From Oenanthe sinensis (lineage: Eukaryota > Streptophyta > Magnoliopsida > Apiales > Apiaceae): 64,000 nt of DNA. The stretch covers positions 19,661,631 to 19,725,630 of the forward strand of contig CM053802.1 in NCBI GenBank assembly GCA_028671895.1. Direction: 5' to 3'. A program made the translations under genes and the position numbers. The notes under the pieces were generated by a model. The model ran no database searches. It had not been told where the DNA came from and saw nothing but the letters and a program-made list of their open reading frames with translations. Positions 34,567-47,400 of the stretch are shown here, piece after piece (position 1 is the first letter of the stretch; every line of letters starts with the position of its first letter).

Positions 34567-37500
34567 TGGGACGCCCCCAGATCCGGGGTCGGAGATCCAG
34601 GTTGTCACTGTCCAATTTCCAGTATACACACACACTTGTAATCCAACAATAGCAAACCACAATATAAAATCACAAAATAACAACATGCTGGTGACCCCAA
34701 CACCTTATCACACACACACACGAGCCATAGTCTCAGAAACGGAGTTTCATAATTTACATCATTACATCTTAACGGTTATATTGTAAAGTTATTACAAACT
34801 TAGGGTTGCACTGCTGGCTAAAGCTCCTTGAGGAAACTATGTCGCAGTCAAAAGTAGATTAATCTACATCTGTTCCATATACTTACATAAGTCATATTTA
34901 TAAATAAACCTGACTAGTAGAAGCTGGAAGCCTATCCTACTAAGCCTCCCTACCTCAGGTACTGTAAAGCGGACTCTCTCATAGGGGGTCCTTGCCCTGG
35001 CGACCCGCTTGCGCAAGGTGCGGTGTACTCGACTGGGCATGGTCTGCAACTGTAAGGTAGGAACAATAACAGGAAACAACAAGCAAGAATGAGCTACAAA
35101 TGCTCAGCAAGTAATAGATAACAGTAAAACAAGGTACTCAAACAATAACAGAGTACAATATCAAGATATCAATGAAACTGCCAAATGCAAGTAAAACAAT
35201 ACTCAAAGCAATCAACAAACACAGAGTTGATTAGGTTCCCCGTTAACACTATCGGTAACTCAGCACCAAGGCTTTCGTTACAGTGCAACGTCAAATTCCA
35301 ATTGGAAGAAACGGGCTTAATCTGGGGATTTTCCGACGCCCTATTGTACCCGATGATCATTCGCATGTACAATAGAAAACTCGTCACTTTCTCTACTAGT
35401 AGAAGGACAACCCCTTATCGGGACGTCACCCTAGGCAACTCACGGGCCTTTAGTTTACGGCTGGGTCGGGCGTCATCGACCTCTTACGCAACCTTACTCC
35501 AGTCCCTGATGAATACTTAAACATTCATCAAACCTCTAGAAGGAAAGTTCAATCAAACCTTCTAGAACAACAGAAATCCACTCTAGGATTCCAATCAACT
35601 GTTAAGGAAGGGAATTTAATACAACCTCCCAGAACAACACAACAATCCATCACAGGATTTCAATCAACAGATAAGGAAGGGAATTTAATACAACCTTCCA
35701 GAACAACAACGACCTATTGTAAGATTTCAATATCTGACAATAGCTTGGCTCCCTAACAAGGTGGGAGTACTCTCGAAACATCTGGGTTGACTCTCAGTCA
35801 ACGAATTCAACGAGACAGAAACCCTTGAATCAAGGAGACTCAAGAACGCGACCGGGGAGCCGCTAATACTAGCCAAAATAGACTCCACAAAATCATTTAC
35901 CGTTTTGGAGTGAAACCATGTGCCATGAGGCACCAATACAACTGGGAGGAATATCGGAGTCGGACGTTACCTCCCGAACCTGGAGTTATCGACTCAGAAT
36001 AAATCCAAAATATCCGAGTCATCGCTCGCTATTTATTATTTAATGAAAAATAATAATCAAAGACGCTTAGACAACTCCAGAATATTTTTAAAGGGCAAAT
36101 AAATATTTTATTAATATTTAGGAGGCTCAGAATAGTCCTCGAAAAATATTAAAAGGATTTAAAAGAGTTAAAATATTTAATCCCAATATAATCAAGATTA
36201 TTTAATATTTAAATAATCTTAAATGATTCAACATATTTAAATAATATTTAATCAATATTAAATAATATTTAAATAAACCAAAACGAGTTGGAGGTATTTA
36301 ATCAATAGTTAAATACTTTTAAATGCCCCAAAATATTTAAATAATATTTAATCAATATTAAATAATATTTAAATAATTTCAAATGCCCTGAAAGTATTTA
36401 CTTAACTTTTAAATACTTTCTATATCCTTTAAATAATATTTAATAAACTAAATATTATTTAAAATAATACACCTCGACTAACCGTCGAGACACGCTAGAC
36501 TACTCCCGGTCGACCATCGAGCACCAAAAAGATATGCTCGACACAGATTCAGTTATACAAACTGAAGAATAAACGTCCTCTAACTTTTTAAGAAGTTCAG
36601 AGGAGTCTCAGGGTTAGGTTGAAAGGATCTAGTCCTACTCACAAGGAACTACCTTAAACAACCTATGCATACGTATGTCATACATCAGAATTAATGTGAC
36701 AAAGTGTCAGATACTTGCCTGTAGGTTTCTGCGGATGCTAGCTCCTTCCGTGTTTCGTCCGAGTATCTACGAACAAAACATTTCACCTTTAGCTATACGA
36801 GTATTTCTTAATCGTTCTATTAACACATACTCGTATAACTACCTTATTCATTCCAAACGACATATAATAAACAAGTCGATTAGCTCATAGCATTCTTATG
36901 TCATCACACGACATTTTTCGTTGATGGTTCGTTTTCTAGTTTAGCCTCAAACGTCATTTTATAAAAGGAAGTAGCTAGAATCAAAACATTAGCATTTCCC
37001 TTAACTCTTCATTCACAGCACTTGGATTCAAACAATTTTCATAAATCAGCTTTTAATATTTTTAACCCAATTCCTCTTTCCAAGTCTTCACACATGTGCC
37101 TACTATTTAAAATAAAAGGTTCAATATTTATGGAGTAGCTTAACTAGGCTGATCATCTACTCCAAGTTAGTCAAAAACAGGGCAGCTGAGTTTCCTCCCT
37201 TGCCTTACTATTTTGGCCATAACTTTTGACTCACAACTCCGTTTGACGCAAAATTAGCGCGCAAACGATCTAGAGACAAACATCTATCTAACCATATAAA
37301 GAAGTCATCAATCAAGACAGTCTAGCCCCTTCGGTTGCTATGAACAGTTAGTAGGCAGACAGAAATTTTGCATGGTCTCCTTTGTACGTTCATCGTTTAC
37401 CCTGTTTTAAACTTATTTTATTCAACTCAAATGACCACCACATATTTTACACTACTACTTGGGAATGTACTCAAGACATCCCAAGCCCAAACACAATTTA

Positions 37501-38433
37501 ACAACACTCTCAATATTATCAATAATTCAGCCAACTGCATCACCACTGCTAGACAGCTTTTAACATCATTTTACTACTTTCAAAACAACAAATCACTTAC
37601 CCTTTTACAACCATAATTCTTTACCAAGACACCTCCACAATACATACTCATACACCTTAACCCAATCATCATTATATTATACAATCATAGCCCACAAGGC
37701 AAGCACTTAAGCATATAATCAAACTCATTACATAGCATGCTTTAACCACATGAACTCCACCAAGCTAGGGATTATATAATCAAGCTTCCCATGCTTATTA
37801 ACACTACCCATAGCTTAAATAACCATTAACAAGTGCTAGCAAAGCTTAAGGATTCATAAAACAAGTGTTTAAGAATTTATACAAAATCAAAATCACTATT
37901 CATGCACTTGAACTTTCATGAAAAGCTATAGATTTCATGGATAACTTTGCATGCAATTAAAGTATGTTGAACACATGGAGACTACCTTTCTTTTAAGCTT
38001 CTAACCAACACAAACAAGCAAGTATGGTGTGAGCTTGGATTTTTTCTTCCTTCTTTCTCTTCTAGCTTGGCCGAATACTCCTCCTTGTTCTAGCCACCTT
38101 TGCTGATTTTTTTTTTCTCTTTGATTTCTTTATTGTTTAATCACTTACTTGACTCTTGGCTTAATACTCATCCCAAAGGTCAAGTCAAAGTTGGTCAAGT
38201 TCCTAGCACTTCTTTGACCTTTTTAGAATACTACTTGCATTACTTATCAATTTTAGCTAAGTGCAAGTATTTGGATTTTGTTAATCCATGAATAAAAAAT
38301 TCGGCTCTTTTAAATTAATTCAAGGAAATCACTTGATTTTCTTTGGCCCACAAAACCTTATTCCATAATTATTATCCAATACATACTTTTAATAACAAGG
38401 TTTTAAAAGTACTTGGATTTTAGGGATATTACA
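34567..38433 (-). repeat. Element C 3' LTR
   Basis: 3867 bp. The minus strand begins TGTAATATCCC. The other end is TGGGACG where the 5' LTR has TGTGACG. An AT-rich part at about 36060-36450 has a repeated block of about 105 bp with TATTTAAATAATATTTAATC words. The 68-bp segment present in the other LTR is absent here. Short frames inside are not genes. Confidence 0.95.
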
Positions 38434-38447
38434 GTCTCCCCTCCTTA
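38434..38447 (-). other. Element C polypurine tract
   Basis: The minus strand reads AAGGAGGGGAGAC next to the 3' LTR. Confidence 0.8.
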
Positions 38448-38467
38448 CAAGGATTCCGTCCCGGAAT

Positions 38468-41215
38468 CTAGCTTGAAAACAGGTGAGGGTACTTTTCCTG
38501 CATTGCACTTTCCAGTTCCCATGTGGATTCCTCAGTATTCTGGTTTCTCCACAAGACTCTCACTAGCTTAACCACTTTGTTCCGGAGCACTTGCTCCTTT
38601 CGGTCCAAAATTTCCACCGGTCGTTCCACATAGGTCAGATCCGGTTGCAGATCTACCTGCTCATATTCTATCACATGCCTGGCATCTGCATTATACTTTC
38701 TCAGCATTGACACATGAAACACATTATGAACTTGCTGTAGGTTTGGAGGTAGGGCCAACTCATAGGCTACCTTCCCAATACGTCTTAGGATTTCAAACGG
38801 TCCAATAAATCTTGGACTTAGCTTTCCTTTCTTACTAAACCTCATCAAACCTTTCCATGGGGACACTTTTAGAAGTACTGAGTCTCCCACCGCATACTCT
38901 CTATCTTTCCTGGTTTGATCGGCATATTTTCTTTGCCTGTCCTGAGCGGCTATCAATCGTTTCCGGATGAGCTCTATTGTCTCTCTCGTCTGCTGGACTA
39001 ACTCGGGTCCCAACATCGTTCGCTCTCCTACTTCTTCCCAACACAAGGGAGATCGACACTTTCTGCCATACAAGGCTTCGTAAGGGGGCATCCCTATGCT
39101 GGCATGATAGCTGTTATTGTAGGCAAACTCAATTAACGGCAAATGATCATCCCAACTGCCTTTGAAGTCTATAGCACAGACTCTCAACATATCTTCCACT
39201 GTTTGGATGGTCCGCTCACTTTGCCCATCGGTTTGTGGGTGATACGCGGTGCTCATATTCAGTCTTGTTCCCAAGCATTCTTGGAAGCTTCTCCAAAATC
39301 TTGAATTAAACCTTGGGTCTCTATCCGACACAATTCCCACGGGAACACCATGTCGTACCACTATTTCCTTTAAATATAGCTCAACTAATCGGTCAACTGA
39401 ATACCTCTCATTCATGGGTAGAAAATGTGCTGACTTCGTTAACCGGTCTACTATTACCCAAATGGCATCATGGTTCGCTTTCGTTCTTGGTAGCCCTACT
39501 ACAAAATCCATCGCAATGTGCTCCCATTTCCATTCCGGAATTTCCAGAGGTTGCAACAGTCCATTGGGTCTTTGGTGTTCTGCCTTCACTTTCTGACAGG
39601 TCAGACACTTGCTTACCCATTCAGCGATATCTCTTTTCATATTCGGCCACCAATAATACTCTTTCAGATCCTTATACATTTTGGTACCTCCTAGGTGAAT
39701 AGAAAATCTAGAATTGTGTGCCTCATGCAACACTTCATCTTTTAATTCCTGGACATCTGGGATCCAAATTCTATTATTAAATCTCAGGATTCCTTTCTCG
39801 TCCCTAACGCACCTGCGTTCATCTCCATTTACCTTGGTATTTCCCTCTTCCATCACCTTCTCTTGACATATTCTTATCTTCTCAATTAGTTCAGGCTCTA
39901 CTCGGATTTCCATCAGCAACTCTGTGCCTTTCTCAGGAAGTTTTACTTCCAGTTCCATCTTTTCAAATTCTCGCACTAACTCTTCCGAAGAAATCATCAT
40001 TTTCAGCCCTTCTTTTCTACTTAGGGCATCAGCCACCACATTGGCTTTCCCAGGGTGATAATTAATGGAACAATCATAATCTTTAATTAATTCTAACCAT
40101 CTTCTCTGCCTCATGTTCAGTTCTTTCTGAGTAAATATATACTTAAGGCTCTTATGGTCGGTGTAAATCTCACACCTCTCTCCATAAAGGTAATGCCTCC
40201 AAATTTTTAACGCGAAAACTATCGCAGCTAATTCCAGATCATGGGTTGGATACCTTAACTCATACTTTTTCAGTTGTCTAGATGCATACGCAATCACCTT
40301 GCCATGTTGCATCAACACACAGCCCAACCCTTTGTGCGATGCGTCGCTATAAATCACAAAATCTCCTTTCTCATCGGGTAGGGCTAACACTGGTGCGGTA
40401 ACCAACCTCTTCTTTAGTTCTTGGAAACTTGCTTCACATTTTTCCGTCCATTCAAACTTCTCAGTCTTGCGGGTGAGCCTTGTTAGTGGAGTAGCTATCT
40501 TGGCAAAATCCTGCACAAACCTCCGATAGTATCCGGCTAGTCCCACAAAACTTCTTACTTCTGTTGGTGTTGTTGGCCTTTCCCAGTTGGAAATAGCTTC
40601 AATCTTAGCAGGGTCCACTAACACGCCTTTATTACTAATCATGTGGCCCAAAAATTGAACCTCTTTCAACCAAAACTCACACTTCGAGAACTTAGCATAC
40701 AGCTTCTCTCTTCTCAATATTCCCAAAACAGTTCCCAAGTGTTCTTCATGTTCTTCCGACGTCCTTGAATAAATCAAGATATCATCAATGAAGACTATCA
40801 CAAACTTATCTAAATATTTCTTGAAAACTCTATTCATCAAGTCCATAAAAGCTGCAGGGGCGTTGGTTAACCCAAAGGACATTACCAAAAACTCATAATG
40901 CCCATATCGGGTGCGGAACGCCGTCTTTGGTACATCTTCAGGCCTGATCTTCAATTGGTGGTATCCAGTTCTTAGATCGATCTTTGAAAAGTAGACCGCA
41001 TCCTTCAGCTGGTCAAACAGATCATCGATCCTGGGTAAAGGGTACTTATTCTTGATAGTTAGTTTGTTGAGCTCTCGATAGTCTATACATAACCTCATAC
41101 TCCCATCCTTTTTCCTAACGAATAATACTGGTGCACCCCATGGGGATACACTTGGTCGAATCAAACCTTTCTCCAACAACTCCTGTAGTTGGGTAGCTAA
41201 CTCCTTCATTTCCAC
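38468..41215 (-). CDS. pol: Element C pol: RT-RNase H-integrase-chromodomain
   Basis: One open frame of 915 codons. RT spans about residues 10-200 with the catalytic FIDD at 142-145. RNase H follows from about 285 (YSDASHKGLG, Asp291; later YTDHKSL). The integrase zinc site is His500, His507, Cys537, Cys540. The integrase core D-D35-E is Asp570, Asp631 and Glu667 (MDF, SDRDPRF, GQSERT). A GPF/Y-type region (RFIGPFEIL) follows, and a chromodomain-like C-terminus (residues about 865-912, VEILDRKEQ to STWELE), which places it in Tekay. The frame is intact and all catalytic residues are present. It lies one base out of frame with gag-protease, which it overlaps by 10 bases; the loss of one C in the TTAGCCCGG stretch near 41220 explains this, so the listed start is probably internal to an ancestral gag-pol frame. 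Acts in virus-like particles and, after reverse transcription, in the nucleus. Confidence 0.93.
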   Translation of the reverse strand: MEMKELATQLQELLEKGLIRPSVSPWGAPVLFVRKKDGSMRLCIDYRELNKLTIKNKYPLPRIDDLFDQLKDAVYFSKIDLRTGYHQLKIRPEDVPKTAFRTRYGHYEFLVMSFGLTNAPAAFMDLMNRVFKKYLDKFVIVFIDDILIYSRTSEEHEEHLGTVLGILRREKLYAKFSKCEFWLKEVQFLGHMISNKGVLVDPAKIEAISNWERPTTPTEVRSFVGLAGYYRRFVQDFAKIATPLTRLTRKTEKFEWTEKCEASFQELKKRLVTAPVLALPDEKGDFVIYSDASHKGLGCVLMQHGKVIAYASRQLKKYELRYPTHDLELAAIVFALKIWRHYLYGERCEIYTDHKSLKYIFTQKELNMRQRRWLELIKDYDCSINYHPGKANVVADALSRKEGLKMMISSEELVREFEKMELEVKLPEKGTELLMEIRVEPELIEKIRICQEKVMEEGNTKVNGDERRCVRDEKGILRFNNRIWIPDVQELKDEVLHEAHNSRFSIHLGGTKMYKDLKEYYWWPNMKRDIAEWVSKCLTCQKVKAEHQRPNGLLQPLEIPEWKWEHIAMDFVVGLPRTKANHDAIWVIVDRLTKSAHFLPMNERYSVDRLVELYLKEIVVRHGVPVGIVSDRDPRFNSRFWRSFQECLGTRLNMSTAYHPQTDGQSERTIQTVEDMLRVCAIDFKGSWDDHLPLIEFAYNNSYHASIGMPPYEALYGRKCRSPLCWEEVGERTMLGPELVQQTRETIELIRKRLIAAQDRQRKYADQTRKDREYAVGDSVLLKVSPWKGLMRFSKKGKLSPRFIGPFEILRRIGKVAYELALPPNLQQVHNVFHVSMLRKYNADARHVIEYEQVDLQPDLTYVERPVEILDRKEQVLRNKVVKLVRVLWRNQNTEESTWELESAMQEKYPHLFSS

Positions 41216-43110
41216 CGGGCTAATCGATAAGGAGCTTTTGATACCGGTGTCGTTCCTGGCGCTAGTTCAATGTTAAACTCTATCTCTCGGTCAGGTGGTA
41301 GCCCCGGAAGATCTTCTGGAAACACATCTTCAAATTCATTAACCACTGGTATATCACTTATACCTGGTACACTCTTCTCTTGGTCTATTACATAGGCCAA
41401 ATAGGCCTCACACCCTTGGTGCAACAACCTCTTAACTTGCATCATAGTCAAGAAATTCTTAGTCTGCCTCTGCCCTCGAAACACTACTTCTTTCTGATTA
41501 GGTAACTTCATTCTTACCTTCTTTCCGCTACAATCTATGCTAGCTCCACAACTGGCTAGCCAATCCATTCCTAGAATGACATCAAATTCTCCCAGCACAA
41601 AAGGAATTAAATCAACACTGAATCGATGTCCTTCTATTTCTAACTCGCAGTCAGCGCATAATTGACTAACAGGGATAACTTCCCGATTAGCTATTTCTAC
41701 TTGTAGGAAGTCTCTTAGCGGTTGTGTTCTAAGATTCCATTTATTCACAAAATTCCAAGATATAAAAGACTTGGTTGCTCCATAATCAAATAAAACATTT
41801 GCATGGATGGAATTGAGTAAAAGTGTACCTGCAATTACATCTGAGTGCTTTACCGCATCCCTCACAGTCATGTTAAAAGTTCGGGCTGTAGGAGTCCTAT
41901 TAGAGGCGACTCCACTCTGCCTGGACACAGTTGGCGCTGGTACCCGACAGTCCTTCTGCATATGCCCTAGCTGGCCACACTTAAAACAGGTCATCTTCTT
42001 TTGGGGACAATCTCTTGAGTAATGCCCTTCCCGATGGCACTGATAACATGTAACCTTCCCCGTGTTGCACCTTCCCAGATGCTTCTTACCACATTTCTGG
42101 CAATCTGGCAATGGAGGTCAGGATTGGTTTGAATACCTCACCCCGGACTGTCTGCCTCCCGGGCTGACACTCACACTGTCTGCTCTCCTAGTTTCAAAAC
42201 TTCTCCTAGACTGAGATCCTGGCCCACGGCTAGCTTTACTAGGATGCTTCCCCGATGATGATCCTCCCTTCAGGCTTTCTGCCTTTCTCTTATTTTCTTC
42301 TCTATTTCTTTGGGTTTGATCACCACCGGCCTCTACAATCGAGGCTTTCTGTACCAACGTGGCATAATCAGTCAATTCCAATATAGCCACCCGATTCTGT
42401 ATCCACTGCTTGAGCCCTTGCTGAAATCTTCTGGCTCGCTTCTCTTCTGTGTTTACAAAGTCCGGTACAAACCGGGACAACTCCGTAAATTTGGCTTCAT
42501 ACTCAGCCACCGTCAAATTATTCTGTTTTAATTCCAAAAACTTCAACTCCATTCGACTTTCCATAAACTTGGGAAAATATTTCTCCAAGAACAACTGAGT
42601 GAACCTCTCCCAGGCTATCACTCATTCTCCCTCCATATTCTTCTTAGCTTCCCACCTGAAATTGGCCTCCCCTTTTAGGAGGTAAGTGGCAAAGACTGTT
42701 TTCTGTTCCTCTTCTACTTGCAATATTTCAAATGATATTTCCATTTCCTTGAGCCATGCCCTTGCCTCTACCGGTTCAGCACTTCCTTGAAACTCAGGCG
42801 GCCTCAAGGACTTAAAGGCACGAAAAGCATTCGCTACAACATTACGGGGAGCTGGGGGTGGTTGAGTCGGGTGAGGGGTGGCATGCTGCCTTAAAAAGTT
42901 CACAAATAAGTGCATGGGGTCCGCATCCTGGTTTCCCCCTTGACCCTGGGGTTCCCCCTGTTCCCTGTGATCCTGGTTTAAACTATGTTCAGAGTCTCCA
43001 GAACTCACGTGATCACCCTCCTCATACCCTGCACTCTCCTGAATACCCTGCTCACTAGGCTCTTCCCGGGCCTCAGGGTGTAACCTTGTGTTTCTTCTTG
43101 GGGGAATGAT
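41206..43110 (-). pseudogene. gag: Element C gag and protease (two in-frame stops)
   Basis: One continuous frame interrupted by TGA at 42619-42621 and TGA at 42118-42120. Order: N-terminal IPPRRNTR motif at about 43107; the capsid region with a retrotransposon-gag pattern (LKEMEISFEIL, then ERFTQLFLEKYFP); a basic linker; two CCHC zinc knuckles (CYQCHREGHYSRDC, CFKCGQLGHMQKDC) preceded by CQKCGKKHLGRC; and an aspartic protease domain in which the usual DTGA is DYGA (FDYGATKSFIS). The expected gag start codon reads ATC ATT instead of ATG, and a splice-acceptor-like TTGTGCCAG precedes it. As it stands the product cannot be one full Gag-Pol. The DYGA change may also inactivate the protease. Confidence 0.85.
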
Positions 43111-43522
43111 TCTGGCACAATCAATAATATCAATTAATTACCGCCAAACTAAATTACTCCGACACTTGTTACAAGGAACAACCACATAAGTAATGAGTGC
43201 CAACTACAACATTATCCAATAATCACAGTTATACAATGGTTCACATTCAATTTCTGTATCCATGACAAGAGTGCATATAATATATAAAAAAAAAACAAAA
43301 TCAACAACTGTCAAGAACTGATCATCATATATATAGATCATTTACGGTTACATCTCTTGTCACAGAGTCTGAACACATCTCAAAAGTTAGATCAACTACT
43401 CTATCCTCTAGTCAAGACGGGACTACTGATATATACATCAAAAGTTAATCCCTCAAAATCGGCACCACTATATACATATAGTGCCATGTCTAGTACTAGA
43501 AGACTACGTCATCATATCCACA
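43111..43522 (-). other. Spacer between ORF0 and gag of element C
   Basis: About 410 bp, AT-rich, with no frame of its own. Its low end on the minus strand is TATTATTGATTGTGCCAG, which would serve as a 3' splice site. The composition contrast with the GC-rich ORF0 and gag fits an intron. Confidence 0.4.
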
Positions 43523-44335
43523 TCATCTAAATCTCCCGCGGACCAAGTCCCGGACCTGCCCCATCATACTATCTACCATCGCATCTACCTCGTCACCTCC
43601 TATCGGTCCCCCGCCCAAAGGTGTCCTCATCTCCTGAAATGCTCGGGCCCACATCCGAATACCAATGAAGCCAAGCTCCACGTCCCGGGGAATATCATCT
43701 GTAGCAGGGCCACTCGGTAGAATACCGACTCTAAGTAGACCACTCGATGGTCCAGAGGGCCCCGACAACATCCGGTCCACAATACGCCTGAGCTCGTCAA
43801 TCCGACCAGCTGAGGCATCCCGCTCTCTCATGAGCGCAGACACAACCCAAGGAGGTATCACCTCCTCGGCAACAGGTGGAGGTGGAGGTGGTGGAGGTGG
43901 TGGCGGCGAAGGGGATACTGGTGACAGTGGGGGCGAATCAACAGGAGCATCCTCTGGCCCTGCCGGCTCTGGGGTCAGCTCCTCAGATCCCTCGTCCTCG
44001 GATGGTATCGGGCTGAGAGGAGGTAGGGGTGGAAACACTACCTGAGGTGGCACCATATGAATATCTATAAATACTGTACCAGAGGGTCCAGCCTGATCAG
44101 TAGGTGTAGGGGTGGGTGCTGGAACAACAGGTGGCACTGGGGCCTCTACAGGAATCTCTGTCGGTACCTCATCTGGAATCTCGGCAGGCACTACAACTGG
44201 AACCTCTACCGGTGCCTCTACCGGAACCTCGACCGGAATCTCCTCCAGATCCTCATCCTCATCCTCATCTAGCAACTCTAAATCTCGTTGGGCCTCGTAC
44301 GCCTCGGGATCAGGTATCTGCAATACAATAACCAA
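43523..44335 (-). CDS. Element C ORF0, proline-rich protein upstream of gag
   Basis: 270 codons, the first frame after the PBS, following a leader of about 120 bases. The N-terminal third has an acidic run (LLDEDEDEDLEE) and then about a dozen short repeats of the type IPVEVPVEAP. The middle is rich in Pro, with a run of ten or more prolines. The C-terminal third is globular-looking, with a short helical stretch (MRERDASAGRIDELRRIVDRM) and two similar helices near the end. There is no CCHC motif, enzyme motif, signal peptide or membrane segment. Extra ORFs before gag are known in plant gypsy elements, but I do not recognise this family. It is uninterrupted although gag beside it is broken. 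It may be a separate protein or the first exon of gag. Confidence 0.6.
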   Translation of the reverse strand: MVIVLQIPDPEAYEAQRDLELLDEDEDEDLEEIPVEVPVEAPVEVPVVVPAEIPDEVPTEIPVEAPVPPVVPAPTPTPTDQAGPSGTVFIDIHMVPPQVVFPPLPPLSPIPSEDEGSEELTPEPAGPEDAPVDSPPLSPVSPSPPPPPPPPPPPVAEEVIPPWVVSALMRERDASAGRIDELRRIVDRMLSGPSGPSSGLLRVGILPSGPATDDIPRDVELGFIGIRMWARAFQEMRTPLGGGPIGGDEVDAMVDSMMGQVRDLVRGRFR

Positions 44336-44457
44336 TCGTTACTACCAGATCTAAATAAGTTCTCTTCTTATGGGTTTTATTCCTATTAAGGCTTTTAGGT
44401 TTATTTTAATGGTCGTATCGTCCTTTCGCCTCTCATTTCTGAGGACTATAACTTAGG

Positions 44458-44469
44458 GCTCTGATACCA
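44458..44469 (-). other. Element C primer-binding site
   Basis: The minus strand reads TGGTATCAGAGC four bases from the 5' LTR, complementary to initiator-Met tRNA. Confidence 0.92.
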
Positions 44470-44473
44470 CTTC

Positions 44474-47400
44474 TGTGACGCCCCCAGATCCGGGGTCGGA
44501 GATCCAGGTTGTCACTATCCAATTTCCAGTATACACACACACTTGTAATCCAACAATAGCAAACCACAATATAAAATCACAAAATAACAACATGCTGGTG
44601 ACCCCAACACCTTATCACACACACACACGAGCCATAGTCTCAGAAACGGAGTTTCATAATTTACATCATTACATCTTAACGGTTATATTGTAAAGTTATT
44701 ACAAACTTAGGGTTGCACTGCTGGCTAAAGCTCCTTGAGGAAACTATGTCGCAGTCAAAAGTAGATTAATCTACATCTGTTCCATATACTTACATAAGTC
44801 ATATTTATAAATAAACCTGACTAGTAGAAGCTGGAAGCCTATCCTACTAAGCCTCCCTACCTCAGGTACTGTAAAGCGGACTCTCTCATAGGGGGTCCTT
44901 GCCCTGGCGACCCGCTTGCGCAAGGTGCGGTGTACTCGACTGGGCATGGTCTGCAACTGTAAGGTAGGAACAATAACAGGAAACAACAAGCAAGAATGAG
45001 CTACAAATGCTCAGCAAGTAATAGATAACAGTAAAACAAGGTACTCAAACAATAACAGAGTACAATATCAAGATATCAATGAAACTGCCAAATGCAAGTA
45101 AAACAATACTCAAAGCAATCAACAAACACAGAGTTGATTAGGTTCCCCGTTAACACTATCGGTAACTCAGCACCAAGGCTTTCGTTACAGTGCAACGTCA
45201 AATTCCAATTGGAAGAAACGGGCTTAATCTGGGGATTTTCCGACGCCCTATTGTACCCGATGATCATTCGCATGTACAATAGAAAACTCGTCACTTTCTC
45301 TACTAGTAGAAGGACAACCCCTTATCGGGACGTCACCCTAGGCAACTCACGGGCCTTTAGTTTACGGCTGGGTCGGGCGTCATCGACCTCTTACGCAACC
45401 TTACTCCAGTCCCTGATGAATACTTAAACATTCATCAAACCTCTAGAAGGAAAGTTCAATCAAACCTTCTAGAACAACAGAAATCCACTCTAGGATTCCA
45501 ATCAACTGTTAAGGAAGGGAATTTAATACAACCTCCCAGAACAACACAACAATCCATCACAGGATTTCAATCAACAGATAAGGAAGGGAATTTAATACAA
45601 CCTTCCAGAACAACAACGACCTATTGTAAGATTTCAATATCTGACAATAGCTTGGCTCCCTAACAAGGTGGGAGTACTCTCGAAACATCTGGGTTGACTC
45701 TCAGTCAACGAATTCAACGAGACAGAAACCCTTGAATCAAGGAGACTCAAGAACGCGACCGGGGAGCCGCTAATACTAGCCAAAATAGACTCCACAAAAT
45801 CATTTACCGTTTTGGAGTGAAACCATGTGCCATGAGGCACCAATACAACTGGGAGGAATATCGGAGTCGGACGTTACCTCCCGAACCTGGAGTTATCGAC
45901 TCAGAATAAATCCAAAATATCCGAGTCATCGCTCGCTATTTATTATTTAATGAAAAATAATAATCAAAGACGCTTAGACAACTCCAGAATATTTTTAAAG
46001 GGCAAATAAATATTTTATTAATATTTAGGAGGCTCAGAATAGTCCTCGAAAAATATTAAAAGGATTTAAAAGAGTTAAAATATTTAATCCCAATATAATC
46101 AAGATTATTTAATATTTAAATAATCTTAAATGATTCAACATATTTAAATAATATTTAATCAATATTAAATAATATTTAAATAAACCAAAACGAGTTGGAG
46201 GTATTTAATCAATAGTTAAATACTTTTAAATGCCCCAAAATATTTAAATAATATTTAATCAATATTAAATAATATTTAAATAATTTCAAATGCCCTGAAA
46301 GTATTTACTTAACTTTTAAATACTTTCTATATCCTTTAAATAATATTTAATAAACTAAATATTATTTAAAATAATACACCTCGACTAACCGTCGAGACAC
46401 GCTAGACTACTCCCGGTCGACCATCGAGCACCAAAAAGATATGCTCGACACAGATTCAGTTATACAAACTGAAGAATAAACGTCCTCTAACTTTTTAAGA
46501 AGTTCAGAGGAGTCTCAGGGTTAGGTTGAAAGGATCTAGTCCTACTCACAAGGAACTACCTTAAACAACCTATGCATACGTATGTCATACATCAGAATTA
46601 ATGTGACAAAGTGTCAGATACTTGCCTGTAGGTTTCTGCGGATGCTAGCTCCTTCCGTGTTTCGTCCGAGTATCTACGAACAAAACATTTCACCTTTAGC
46701 TATACGAGTATTTCTTAATCGTTCTATTAACACATACTCGTATAACTACCTTATTCATTCCAAACGACATATAATAAACAAGTCGATTAGCTCATAGCAT
46801 TCTTATGTCATCACACGACATTTTTCGTTGATGGTTCGTTTTCTAGTTTAGCCTCAAACGTCATTTTATAAAAGGAAGTAGCTAGAATCAAAACATTAGC
46901 ATTTCCCTTAACTCTTCATTCACAGCACTTGGATTCAAACAATTTTCATAAATCAGCTTTTAATATTTTTAACCCAATTCCTCTTTCCAAGTCTTCACAC
47001 ATGTGCCTACTATTTAAAATAAAAGGTTCAATATTTATGGAGTAGCTTAACTAGGCTGATCATCTACTCCAAGTTAGTCAAAAACAGGGCAGCTGAGTTT
47101 CCTCCCTTGCCTTACTATTTTGGCCATAACTTTTGACTCACAACTCCGTTTGACGCAAAATTAGCGCGCAAACGATCTAGAGACCAACATCTATCTAACC
47201 ATATAAAGAAGTCATCAATCAAGACAGTCTAGCCCCTTCGGTTGCTATGAACAGTTAGTAGGCAGACAGAAATTTTGCATGGTCTCCTTTGTACGTTCAT
47301 CGTTTACCCTGTTTTAAACTTATTTTATTCAACTCAAATGACCACCACATATTTTACACTACTACTTGGGAATGTACTCAAGACATCCCAAGCCCAAACA

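Noticed and set aside
34864..35520. Open frames inside the left Tekay LTR (about 70-110 codons on both strands)
   Set aside because: The same frames recur at 44771-45427 because they lie in the other LTR. Composition and overlap on both strands fit non-coding LTR sequence.
43665..44354. Plus-strand Gly/Ser/Thr-rich frames
   Set aside because: They are shadows of the repetitive proline-rich ORF0 on the minus strand.
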